Notes under the pieces: model-generated
What the model was told of the DNA's origin: nothing
The model's input: only the letters and a program-made list of their open reading frames with translations
The model's database searches: none
Program-made: the position numbers and the translations under genes
Shown: positions 26,904 to 35,056 of the stretch, piece by piece
How positions within the stretch are numbered: the first letter of the stretch is position 1
How the letters are laid out: the number at the start of each line of letters is the position of its first letter
From: Paenibacillus rhizophilus
Lineage (GTDB): Bacteria; Bacillota; Bacilli; Paenibacillales; Paenibacillaceae
Direction: 5' to 3'
DNA: 64,000 bases
Assembly: GCF_003854965.1 (NCBI RefSeq)
Contig: NZ_RQPI01000004.1
Location: 268,758 to 332,757, forward strand

Positions 26904-27920
26904 ATGACCGCTCCCTGGGAAGGACAAGAGGATCAAAGTCTTACGAAAACCATTCAAAGAGCCAAACGAAAAACGTTAATTCGCAATGTTTTGATATCCC
27001 TCGCTGTAAGTCTCATTACGTTGGCCGCTATTTTTATCGGCGCTGCCCATCTGATCGATCATGAGTCGTCAGAAAGGATGTTCGATGAATACGGCTATAT
27101 GTCAATCAGCAGTCCGAATGAGTACCTGGAACCCGGACACAAGGACCGGCGAGGGTTTCTTTCCGGGGTACTGGAACTGGATACTTACAAGATGGTGGAG
27201 GGAGTGCCCGTCCCATGGCGTGAAAAATGGATCAATTACTATGTGCCGGGGTTTCCGTTTACTACCGGGGTACATGGCGGAACCGCCAGTTTGGAGGGGA
27301 ATGATCCGGCGTTGAAAGCGCAGGGGTATGAATATAACCGAAGATATAATCCCGATAACGGCCAAAGAGAGCTGCTGTTCTATGTGCCGGGTGTCAATTA
27401 TAACGGTAAAGTGTTAAACGATACTCCGGCACTTTCGCAGATGGAATCCGGCAAGCTGGTGGAAATGGCGCTGTCTTTCGACAAGGCGTTTTCCTTTGCC
27501 GAGGTGAAGGCCATGCTGCCTGCGGATGTACGGACCGTATGGTATTGGGTCGATACGTATGATGACTGGAAGGACTTCGGTCTTGAGCCTCACAAGGATG
27601 AGAAAGGTGTGATCGTATATCCGCAGCCCCTTTTGCCCACTTACAGAGTGTACGGTTTTGGAGTCAGACCCTACTCCGACCAGCCAGACCCGGCGGACTT
27701 TATTGGGAGCTTAAAGGTGGGAGTTCAGCAGAAAGGGACCTACTACAGTGAATATCGGCGAATTTACAACTATTTGAAAAAAGACAAAGCCGAGCCGGAC
27801 ACCGGCGATGTCCGCATCCTGGGCGTCGTTGTCACCGGGACCGCGAAAGAACTGCAGATCCTGGACGGTCAATCTTTTGTCCGGGGGGCTGTCCTGGGCG
27901 CCGTTGTGGATAAGTACTAG
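26904..27920 (+). CDS. Membrane anti-sigma factor (Sigma_reg_N/C type)
   Basis: Protein of 338 residues, one membrane span. The cytoplasmic N-terminus (about residues 1-25, TKTIQRAKRKTLIRN) and TM (about 27-50, VLISLAVSLITLAAIFIGAAHL) resemble the Sigma_reg_N family. The large extracellular part contains a Sigma_reg_C-like region (SFDKAFSFAEVKAMLP, VYGFGVRPYSDQP). It probably holds the preceding ECF factor inactive until an outside signal acts. AGGTGAGGAA precedes the ATG, immediately after the sigma stop. The role is inferred from family and position. Confidence 0.85.
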   Translation: MTAPWEGQEDQSLTKTIQRAKRKTLIRNVLISLAVSLITLAAIFIGAAHLIDHESSERMFDEYGYMSISSPNEYLEPGHKDRRGFLSGVLELDTYKMVEGVPVPWREKWINYYVPGFPFTTGVHGGTASLEGNDPALKAQGYEYNRRYNPDNGQRELLFYVPGVNYNGKVLNDTPALSQMESGKLVEMALSFDKAFSFAEVKAMLPADVRTVWYWVDTYDDWKDFGLEPHKDEKGVIVYPQPLLPTYRVYGFGVRPYSDQPDPADFIGSLKVGVQQKGTYYSEYRRIYNYLKKDKAEPDTGDVRILGVVVTGTAKELQILDGQSFVRGAVLGAVVDKY

Positions 27921-27944
27921 TACCTCATCCGCAGACGGCATATA

Positions 27945-27985
27945 AGAAAGGGATACCGGAACAGCATTCCGGTATCCCTTTCTTT
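27945..27985. terminator. Bidirectional terminator
   Basis: AAGAAAGGGATACCGGAA pairs perfectly with TTCCGGTATCCCTTTCTT around a CAGCA loop. It ends the sigma operon and the convergent apbE gene. Confidence 0.9.
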
Positions 27986-28040
27986 GCAAATTGCGAACGT
28001 TGCGGTTACTCCCTATGCCGGCCGGCGTCTGCCGCTTCCG

Positions 28041-29153
28041 TCAATTCCCGAAGCTGTACGTCGGGTCGGTCAGCACCAGCCGCTCCCGGATTCCGGGCGT
28101 TGCGTAAATTTTGTTGTCTTCGGTAATAAAGAAACCTTCGACTTTTTCCGGAAGAGACTGCAGGTACTTCAAGCCGTCCTGGGCCCCCATCAGGAATACG
28201 CCGGTGGAAAGGGCGTCCGCGTCGGTTGCGTTGGGACTCATGATGGTCAGGCTCTTGAGGCCAAGCTGGCCGGGATAGCCCGTCCGCGGATCGAGAATAT
28301 GATGATACCTTACGCCGTCCTGCATGAAGAACCTTTCGTATACTCCGGACGCATCGATGACTTCATCGCTGATCTTGATCGTTCCAAGCTGGGTGCCCCG
28401 GCTCTTGTCGGGGTCCTGCAGTCCGATGTTCCACTGCGAACCGCCGGGCTTGGTTCCGAGGCCAATAATGCTGCTTCCGCCGAGATTGATCATCGCGCTG
28501 TCCAGCCCCTGCGCCTTCAGATAATCGGCGATCCGGTCCGCCGCGTAGCCCTTGCCTATACCGCCGAGATCAAGCACCATTCCCTCTTTGGCTAGCTTGA
28601 CCGTCTTGGCTTTCTCGTCGATGATGATATCCTTGTAGTTCGTCAGGCTCTTGGCTTTATCGATCTCCGCTTGAGGAGGAACATGGTCTCCGCCGCTGCC
28701 GATATTCCAAAGGTCCACCAGCGGACCGATGGTAGGATCGAACAAGCCATCCATTTCCTGAGCGTATTTGACGGATTGTTTTACCGCGTCCAGCGTCTCA
28801 TCCGACACGGCAACCGCTTGTTTGCCGGCAGCCAGGTTAACGTCGTAGATTTCGCCGCCTTCCTTGGTGCGGCTGAATTCTATATCCATTCGTTCCAGCA
28901 TTTGCTGAATATCGTCCATATTCTTCTGGGATACCGTGTCACCGAAAATCTTGATATTGACTACCGTATCGTAAATGAAAAACTGCTGTGAGAGCGATTT
29001 CGTTTCTCCGTCCCCCGATACCTGCGAGCCGCCCTGCGTGGAATTCGGTTCGCCGTCTCCCTTGCTCCCGAGGAACAGCCACGCTCCAACGGCAGCGGCG
29101 ATAATAATAACGAGTGCGGCGAGGAGCAGCGCCGTTTTTTTGTTCTTGAACAT
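28041..29153 (-). CDS. apbE: FAD:protein FMN transferase (ApbE)
   Basis: Flavin transferase of 370 residues that attaches FMN to Thr/Ser in target proteins such as RnfG or other membrane redox proteins. An N-terminal anchor (TALLLAALVIIIAAAVGAWLFLG) without a lipobox is followed by the ApbE domain: DTVVNIKIFG, MDIEFSRTKEGGEIYDVN, LDLGGIGKGYAADRI, the HHILDPRTGYPG loop and TDADALSTGVFLMG, which bind FAD and Mg. The GTG at 29186 gives a longer frame; the ATG at 29153 after GGATGGTGG fits the membrane anchor better. No acceptor protein is encoded nearby. Confidence 0.9.
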   Translation of the reverse strand: MFKNKKTALLLAALVIIIAAAVGAWLFLGSKGDGEPNSTQGGSQVSGDGETKSLSQQFFIYDTVVNIKIFGDTVSQKNMDDIQQMLERMDIEFSRTKEGGEIYDVNLAAGKQAVAVSDETLDAVKQSVKYAQEMDGLFDPTIGPLVDLWNIGSGGDHVPPQAEIDKAKSLTNYKDIIIDEKAKTVKLAKEGMVLDLGGIGKGYAADRIADYLKAQGLDSAMINLGGSSIIGLGTKPGGSQWNIGLQDPDKSRGTQLGTIKISDEVIDASGVYERFFMQDGVRYHHILDPRTGYPGQLGLKSLTIMSPNATDADALSTGVFLMGAQDGLKYLQSLPEKVEGFFITEDNKIYATPGIRERLVLTDPTYSFGN

Positions 29154-29923
29154 GTTCCACCATCCATAACGTAGATTCTTGATCACATCGTTTCTATCAT
29201 AACTCAGATATGACGGAGCAGGGAATTATTTTTCATGACAATTCGTGCTTTTGTTTAAATTTCTGTCAAAAATTCGTAAGCGATTGTCTGCTGGCAATCA
29301 GGCTGTAATGGTGAAATGATAATAATGCAACGAACTGAACTTGGAAACTTTTTTAGTTACTATGGATTTTCAGGTCATCTCTTTTGTCTACGACGACGTC
29401 GCTCACCATCCTGAACGTAGCCTTACGCTTCTGCGGGAACGACGGGCAAACATGCCCGGGCGGTACGAATTGAAACGGGGCGCGATGAACCAAATCATGC
29501 AGAAAACCTGAAATTGTACATCTTTTTTCGCCTTGAAACCTTCATTCTATAACATGCCTGCCAAAATACAGTTTCTCGCCAGTCCAACCTCAAATGCAGC
29601 CAGCACAACCTTAAATTCCTGCACAATAGGGCGAATTTCCTGGAAACCAACGCTTTCGATCAAAAAAACCTGCACTTTAGCACGTTTGCAAGCAGCTGAA
29701 CTAAAAATCACAACCATCTTGACCCGGTTCCCTTGATGTTGGAGCGCGAAGGAGGTCACGATCCCATGGTCGAAAGTGCCTTCTTGTTCTATAAAATCTA
29801 TCCACCATAAATCCATTGAGCGATTGCCTTGGCCCGACCCCAATAAAGATGGAAATTTCGTAATTTTACTATATAATAGTAGGTGAGTAATGAAAAATTA
29901 GCAGTTGTATCGGAGGTTTATCC
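29154..29923. other. Long non-coding region with degenerate repeats
   Basis: About 770 bases without a supported gene. From about 29500 to 29680 the word CCTG followed by A-rich sequence recurs (29507, 29557, 29618, 29639, 29669), with two copies ending in GAAACC, suggesting a degenerate intergenic repeat. An ORF of 49 codons (29362-29511) begins with ATG but has no ribosome binding site. The right end holds the promoter of the DsbA-type gene. Nothing else is recognised. Confidence 0.45.
29850..29877 (+). promoter_or_regulatory. Sigma-A promoter of the DsbA-like gene
   Basis: TGGAAA (29850-29855), 16 bases, TATAAT (29872-29877), 46 bases before the start codon. The -10 is perfect and the -35 matches 4 of 6. 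Confidence 0.55.
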
Positions 29924-30640
29924 ATGAAAATAGAGGTTTGGTCCGACTATGTCTGTCCTTTCTGTTATATAGGCAAAAGACGGCTTGAGCACGCGCTGAG
30001 CCAGTTTCCAGATCGTGACAAGGTGGAAGTCGAATTTCGCAGCTTTCAGCTTGACCCGGAGGCCGGTCCGACCAGCAAGAGCATCCATGAATTATTGGCC
30101 GCAAAATACGGCATCACCGCTGAGCAGGCCAAAACGATGAACGCGCAGGTTGCCGATCAGGCGCTGGGCGTGGGTCTCGACTTCAAATTCGACACCATGA
30201 TTCACGCCAATACGTATGACAGCCACCGGCTGGCGCAATACGCCAAATCGAAGGGACTTGAAGCCGAGCTGACGGAGCGTCTGATGCAGGGCTACTTTAC
30301 GGACGGGCTGAATTTGGGTGACAGTGAAACGCTGGCGGCACTCGCGGCAGAAGCCGGATTGGATAAGGAAGAAGCGGTGACGGTGCTGAATTCGGACGCT
30401 TACGCCGATGAAGTGAAGGCGGATATCTCGGCCGCGCAGCGGCTCGGCGTTACCGGCGTTCCGTTCTTTGTGTTTAATAATAAGTACGCCATTTCCGGAG
30501 CCCAGCCCGGACCGGTATTCTCCGAGGTGCTGGATCAGGTCTGGTCGGAGGAGCAGCAGGAACCGACGCTCCGTGTGATCGGCGGCTCAGACGACGCATC
30601 CGGCAATGAAGGCTGCGGGGACGGCTCCTGCAGCGTCTAA
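29924..30640 (+). CDS. DsbA-family oxidoreductase (FrnE-like)
   Basis: Thioredoxin-fold protein of 238 residues, cytoplasmic (no signal peptide). The active site is CPFC near residue 11 (SDYVCPFCYIGKRRL). DSHRL and the cis-proline loop GVTGVPFFVFNNKYAISGAQ are typical of the FrnE group. The tail ends in GCGDGSC, two extra cysteines that could form a second redox pair. CGGAGGTTTATCC precedes the ATG. It likely acts as a thiol-disulfide exchange protein or isomerase in oxidative stress; the partner is unknown. Confidence 0.92.
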   Translation: MKIEVWSDYVCPFCYIGKRRLEHALSQFPDRDKVEVEFRSFQLDPEAGPTSKSIHELLAAKYGITAEQAKTMNAQVADQALGVGLDFKFDTMIHANTYDSHRLAQYAKSKGLEAELTERLMQGYFTDGLNLGDSETLAALAAEAGLDKEEAVTVLNSDAYADEVKADISAAQRLGVTGVPFFVFNNKYAISGAQPGPVFSEVLDQVWSEEQQEPTLRVIGGSDDASGNEGCGDGSCSV

Positions 30641-30664
30641 CGCCGAGATCCGCGCCATGCGGAG

Positions 30665-30698
30665 AAGGGGAGACGCAGAACGCGCCTCCCCTTTTTTG
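30665..30698 (+). terminator. Terminator of the DsbA-like gene
   Basis: AGGGGAG pairs with CTCCCCT, with inner CGC/GCG pairing, followed by six T. Confidence 0.7.
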
Positions 30699-30736
30699 AC
30701 ATAGAAGAATGGATAAATTCCACTGAGCAATTAGCT

Positions 30737-32317
30737 TTACCGGAACGAAGTGACAAAGCTCGTGAACAACGTCCGCACGTCGTATTGGTACTTGTTGATC
30801 GGCGCAATCGGCTTGTTCACGCCAAGCAGCGTATAGACGGCGATTCTTGCCGCACGGACCGAGTATTCCTCGGTGAATACGACGTCGTCCGGGATTTCGC
30901 AGAACTGGCCGATGAACGCTAGATTGGTGGAGCCGTCCGGCACGACCTTCGGCCGATCGCGGGCGGCTCTTGGCATAAACTGCGCGGTAATGAACGGCAT
31001 CATGCACGGAATGCAGTTGGCTGTCGCCATAATGGCTTCTTTGTGTTCATCGAAATGCAGATGGCCCAGCAGCTCGGTCATAATTTCTTCCCCGGTGCAA
31101 TCGGACATTTTCTTCTTCACGAAGTCGCCTTCCTTGTCGGGATACAGGCCGTAGCCCCAGAATACCCGGATATGCTCCGGCTGATTCCGGAAATGGGGCT
31201 GGTACGCGAGTACGACCGACATCAGCCAGCTCGAATCCTTGAACGTGACCAGAGCACCGGTACCCGCGCGGTTGCGTGAGAATTGTTCCATCAGATCGAA
31301 AAAGACGGTATCGCTGAACGTCACCGTGAACGATTCCCATTTGGATTCCTCAATATGGTCGTCAAAGGACGAAGGATTGCCGAAACCGGGTCTCTTCGCC
31401 GCGATGCGGTCCCACAGCTTCCAGGAGCTCCCTTTCTCTTTCAGGCGCGGAGCAGAGGTCATCGAGCCGAGGCTGGAGCCTTCCGTCATCGATCCGTTCG
31501 TGATAATGACCAGATCTTCCTCATTGATTGCGATCAGCTCTTCGGCTCCGCAGCGGACGACATGCATACACGTGACGGTAATGCCGTCGCCTTCTTTGAA
31601 GTCCAGATCGGTCACGGTGCATTTCAGCGTAAAGTCGACGCCATGATCCTCCAAATACTTTTTCATCGGCAAAATAATCGAATCATACTGGTTGTACGGG
31701 GTGCGGGTTACGCCCTCCAGGGTCTGGATTCTCGGGAATTCATGCATGAACCGGATCATGTATCGTTTCAGTTCAACCGCGCTGTGCCAGGGCTGGAACG
31801 CGAACGTCGTCGCCCACATGTACCAGAAATTCGTCGTGAAAAAATGTGGGCCGAACCAGTCGCTGATGCGCGCCTTGCCCATTTTTTCTTCGGGCGTAAT
31901 GATCAGTTTGCCCATGGCGAGCCGGTCGGCCATATTGAAACCCATCGACATCACATCGACCACTTCGCCATTTCCATTCACAAGTCTGGCATTGGAATGC
32001 GTCGGATTCGCATCATCGAATGCTATGATCTCTTCCCGCACTGATTTGCCGGGATGGTCCAGCGAGGGAATCGACATCAGGAGATCCCATGTATTCTCGT
32101 ATGTCTCGTCATTCAGCATCCGTCCGCCGCGGATCACATAGCCGTGCTCCTCGCTGCCCGCGCCGTCGTTGCTGCCGCCGAGAATGTTCATTTCTTCGAT
32201 AATATGAATGCCGATTCCCGGGAAGTCGCAGTCTCTAACGAGAAAAGCGGCGCCCGCCAAGGACGCAATACCTCCGCCGACAAAATAAACCTGCTTGTTC
32301 TTATCCTCTTCCTTCAC
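30737..32317 (-). CDS. ohyA: Oleate hydratase
   Basis: FAD-dependent fatty acid hydratase (MCRA family) of 526 residues that adds water across the cis-9 double bond of oleate or linoleate. An N-terminal Rossmann motif (VYFVGGGIASLAGAAFL) and a glycine-rich GGSNDGAGSEEHGYVIRGGR loop bind FAD. The conserved WYMWATTFAFQPWHSA and TRTPYNQYDSIILPM segments and the late FIGQFCEIPDDVVFTEEYSVRAAR segment mark the family. A longer frame reaches 32362, but GGAGG with 8-base spacing before GTG at 32317 decides the start. A TetR gene lies just upstream on the same strand, with palindromes between them. The role is probably detoxification of unsaturated fatty acids. Confidence 0.93.
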   Translation of the reverse strand: MKEEDKNKQVYFVGGGIASLAGAAFLVRDCDFPGIGIHIIEEMNILGGSNDGAGSEEHGYVIRGGRMLNDETYENTWDLLMSIPSLDHPGKSVREEIIAFDDANPTHSNARLVNGNGEVVDVMSMGFNMADRLAMGKLIITPEEKMGKARISDWFGPHFFTTNFWYMWATTFAFQPWHSAVELKRYMIRFMHEFPRIQTLEGVTRTPYNQYDSIILPMKKYLEDHGVDFTLKCTVTDLDFKEGDGITVTCMHVVRCGAEELIAINEEDLVIITNGSMTEGSSLGSMTSAPRLKEKGSSWKLWDRIAAKRPGFGNPSSFDDHIEESKWESFTVTFSDTVFFDLMEQFSRNRAGTGALVTFKDSSWLMSVVLAYQPHFRNQPEHIRVFWGYGLYPDKEGDFVKKKMSDCTGEEIMTELLGHLHFDEHKEAIMATANCIPCMMPFITAQFMPRAARDRPKVVPDGSTNLAFIGQFCEIPDDVVFTEEYSVRAARIAVYTLLGVNKPIAPINKYQYDVRTLFTSFVTSFR

Positions 32318-32402
32318 AACAATCGCCTCCATAGATATGCTGAATGCTGTATCTGTGTCCACTGTAATGCGATTGAGCAGGCAGAGGAATAATCAATCTC
32401 CG

Positions 32403-32439
32403 GGAAGTGTCCAGATTTTAGACACTTCCGCGAAAGTGT
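32403..32439 (-). promoter_or_regulatory. Operator candidate overlapping the ohyA promoter
   Basis: Three copies of one half-site overlap. GGAAGTGTC (32403-32411) pairs with GACACTTCC (32421-32429), and ACACTT (32422-32427) pairs with AAGTGT (32434-32439). A minus-strand -10 TAAAAT (32415-32420) and a weak -35 TATACA (32437-32442), 16 bases apart, overlap these repeats. This fits repression of ohyA by the adjacent TetR regulator. Confidence 0.55.
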
Positions 32440-32465
32440 ATAGTTTTTATTTTTGGCGATCCGGC

Positions 32466-33032
32466 TCAGTTGACTTTCTCGTATTTATGCAGGGATTTGA
32501 GGAATTGACCTTCGAGGAGTCCGTTCAGCCGTTCAATAATCAGCTTCGGGCTTTCCTTCATGCCGTCTCTCATCCACTGGATAACCAGGCCGCTAAACGC
32601 CAGCGTATAGAAATTGGCGATAAACAGCTTGTCTTCCTCGCTCACTCTTATACCGGAGGCTAATTCATTAATGACGCCCATAATAAGATCGTTCGTAACG
32701 GAATAAAGGTAGGCGTCCAGATGGTTTCTCCCAAGCGATTCCAGTGTATTGAGACAGAACGCGCGGTTGTTCTCAATGTACAGAAATATTTTATAAAATC
32801 CTTCCGTCCATGTATTGTAGCCCCTGTAATCGGCAATCCCGTCGACAGCCTCTTTCTGATATATCCAGCCCAGCAGCTCGAAAATATCGTGAAAATGGTA
32901 GTAAAACGTCTGACGGTTCAGCCCGCAGTCGTTCACCAGCTGTTTTACGGTGATTTTATTTAGCGGGATATGCTCCATCCGTTTTTTGAGACAATGGGCC
33001 AGCGCTTTTTTGGTCAGCAGGGAATTGGACAT
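32466..33032 (-). CDS. TetR/AcrR-family transcriptional regulator
   Basis: Regulator of 188 residues. The N-terminal helix-turn-helix (LNKITVKQLVNDCGLNRQTFYYHFHDIFELLGWIY) is clear. The C-terminal ligand domain resembles the DhaS/TetR_C_8 group of Firmicutes. The ATG at 33032 follows AGAGGTGA; a GTG three codons earlier overlaps that site. It lies 148 bases upstream of the oleate hydratase start on the same strand, so its likely target is ohyA and its ligand a fatty acid. This is inferred from position. A palindrome TCATTTT-N5-AAAATGA (33051-33069) lies in its own leader. Confidence 0.88.
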   Translation of the reverse strand: MSNSLLTKKALAHCLKKRMEHIPLNKITVKQLVNDCGLNRQTFYYHFHDIFELLGWIYQKEAVDGIADYRGYNTWTEGFYKIFLYIENNRAFCLNTLESLGRNHLDAYLYSVTNDLIMGVINELASGIRVSEEDKLFIANFYTLAFSGLVIQWMRDGMKESPKLIIERLNGLLEGQFLKSLHKYEKVN

Positions 33033-33196
33033 ATTGGTCACCTCTTACTCTCATTTTAGAACAAAATGAAAAACAAAATCATGATCATAAGACACAGGCT
33101 TCCGGTATATCCGCGCTATTTCCCGCGTACGGTTGCCCCTTCGCCGCAAAGTCCGGTAAACTAAAGGAAGACAGTTGTTAAGGAGTTTTGATCCAT

Positions 33197-35041
33197 ATGA
33201 ATCCGCAGGAACTTACAATTGAAAATGCGCAGGAAATGCTGCAAAAATATTACGGCTATCCCGATTTCCGGGAAGGCCAGAAGAAAATCGTCGCGAGTCT
33301 CCTGGAGGGCCGCGACACGCTCGGCATTATGCCGACCGGCGGCGGCAAATCGATCTGCTATCAGGTGCCGGCGCTGCTGCTTCCGGGCCTGACGCTCGTC
33401 GTATCGCCGCTGATCTCCCTGATGAAGGATCAGGTGGACGCGCTGACGACGGCGGGAATTCCCGCCGCTTATATCAACAGCACCTTAACCGGCAAAGAGG
33501 TGAACGAGCGCATCCGCGCCGCCCGCCGGGGAGAACTGAAGCTGCTCTACGTCGCGCCCGAGCGGCTGGAGCTGGACTGGTTCCGCCTGGAGATGGCGGA
33601 ATTGTCCATATCCTGCGTCGCGGTAGACGAGGCGCACTGCGTCTCCCAGTGGGGCCATGATTTCCGTACCAGCTACCTCGCGGTATCGCCGTTTGTGGAG
33701 GAGCTTCCGGAACGGCCGATTCTGGCCGCCTTCACGGCGACGGCGACGCCGGAGGTCATGGAGGATATGCTCCGGTTGCTGCGTCTGCGGGGTCCGGGCG
33801 TCTTTGTAACGGGCCTTGGCCGCGACAATCTGGCGATGTCGGTGCTGAGGGGCGAGAACAAGAAGGAATTCGTTTTGGAGTATACCGCTTCGCATGCCCA
33901 TCAGCCGGGAATCGTGTACGCGGCTACCCGCAAGGAGGTCGACGACCTGTACCAGCGTCTGCGGAATGCCGGATTCGCGGCGGGCCGCTACCATGCGGGC
34001 ATGAGCGACGACGAGCGGGCGGAGAGCCAGGAGGCGTTCCTGTACGACGATATCCGCGTAATGGTTGCGACCAATGCCTTCGGCATGGGGATCGACAAGT
34101 CGAATGTGCGGTATGTCATCCATTACAATATGCCGAAGAATATGGAGGCTTACGTGCAGGAAGCGGGCCGCGCGGGACGGGACGGCGAGCCGAGCCAGTG
34201 CATCCTGCTGTTCAGCGCGCAGGATATCATGACCCAGAAGTTCCTGATCGAGCAGAATCCGCAGGATTCGGAGCGCAAACAGAACGAATACCGCAAGCTT
34301 CAGCAGATGATTGATTACTGCTATACGACCCGGTGTCTGCGGAGTGCCATGCTCGACTATTTCGGCGAGGTCCACGGGGACAAGCCTTGCGGCATTTGCA
34401 GCTCCTGCACCGATGAGCGCGAGCTCGTCGACATGACCGTCGACGCGCAGAAGATCTTCTCCTGCATCCACCGGATGCGTGAGCGCTTCGGCGTGGCGCT
34501 GGTGTCGTCCGTGCTGAAGGGCTCGCGCAGCCAGAAGGTGCTGCAGTACGGCTTCGACAAGCTGCCGACCCATGGAGCCATGTCCGGCCGCACCGAGAAG
34601 GAAATTACGGAAATCGTCAATGTGCTGATTTCCGAAGGCTATCTGGCCTTGTCCGAAGGCCAGTACCCGGTCGTGCGTCTCCAGCAGCCGGCAGCCGAGG
34701 TGCTGCGCGGGCAGCGGGAGGTACGGCAGCGCGTCGCCCGGCCGTCCAGGCCGTCAGCCGGTGGCAGGGACCGCAGCCGGAGCCGCGATCTTTCGCCTTC
34801 GGCTGTCAACGAAACCGTGTTCGAGCAGCTGCGCCTGATTCGCCGCGAGCTGGCGGGCCGGGAGCATGTGCCGTCATATATAATTTTTAACGACGCGACG
34901 CTGCGGGAGATGAGCGTGGTATGCCCGCAAACGGAAGAAGAAATGATGAAGGTAAAGGGCGTCGGGGAAGTGAAATACCGCAAGTACGGCAAAGAATTTC
35001 TGGATTTTTTTCAAAGTGAATTGTATTCCAATGAATCGTAA
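33197..35041 (+). CDS. recQ: ATP-dependent DNA helicase RecQ
   Basis: 3'-5' DNA helicase of 614 residues. Motif I is MPTGGGKSICYQVP, motif II DEAHCVSQWGHDFR, motif III AFTATAT, motif VI QEAGRAGRDG. A zinc-binding RQC region with cysteines (CLRSAMLDYFG, CGICSSC) follows. The C-terminal HRDC domain (FEQLRLIRRELAG to VKGVGEVKYRKYG) is reached through an Arg/Ser-rich linker. AAGGAG is 11 bases before the ATG at 33197; a TTG nine bases earlier is too close to that site. It acts in recombination and fork repair. Its stop overlaps the ribosome binding site of the next gene. Confidence 0.95.
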   Translation: MNPQELTIENAQEMLQKYYGYPDFREGQKKIVASLLEGRDTLGIMPTGGGKSICYQVPALLLPGLTLVVSPLISLMKDQVDALTTAGIPAAYINSTLTGKEVNERIRAARRGELKLLYVAPERLELDWFRLEMAELSISCVAVDEAHCVSQWGHDFRTSYLAVSPFVEELPERPILAAFTATATPEVMEDMLRLLRLRGPGVFVTGLGRDNLAMSVLRGENKKEFVLEYTASHAHQPGIVYAATRKEVDDLYQRLRNAGFAAGRYHAGMSDDERAESQEAFLYDDIRVMVATNAFGMGIDKSNVRYVIHYNMPKNMEAYVQEAGRAGRDGEPSQCILLFSAQDIMTQKFLIEQNPQDSERKQNEYRKLQQMIDYCYTTRCLRSAMLDYFGEVHGDKPCGICSSCTDERELVDMTVDAQKIFSCIHRMRERFGVALVSSVLKGSRSQKVLQYGFDKLPTHGAMSGRTEKEITEIVNVLISEGYLALSEGQYPVVRLQQPAAEVLRGQREVRQRVARPSRPSAGGRDRSRSRDLSPSAVNETVFEQLRLIRRELAGREHVPSYIIFNDATLREMSVVCPQTEEEMMKVKGVGEVKYRKYGKEFLDFFQSELYSNES

Positions 35042-35056
35042 AGGAGCATACGCAGC

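Noticed and set aside
29500..29680. Possible CRISPR array
   Set aside because: The repeated word is only four to six bases and the spacing is irregular, with no constant repeat or cas genes nearby.
33485..34573. 362-codon minus-strand frame opposite recQ
   Set aside because: It is a by-product of GC-rich codons in recQ; no start signal and no family.
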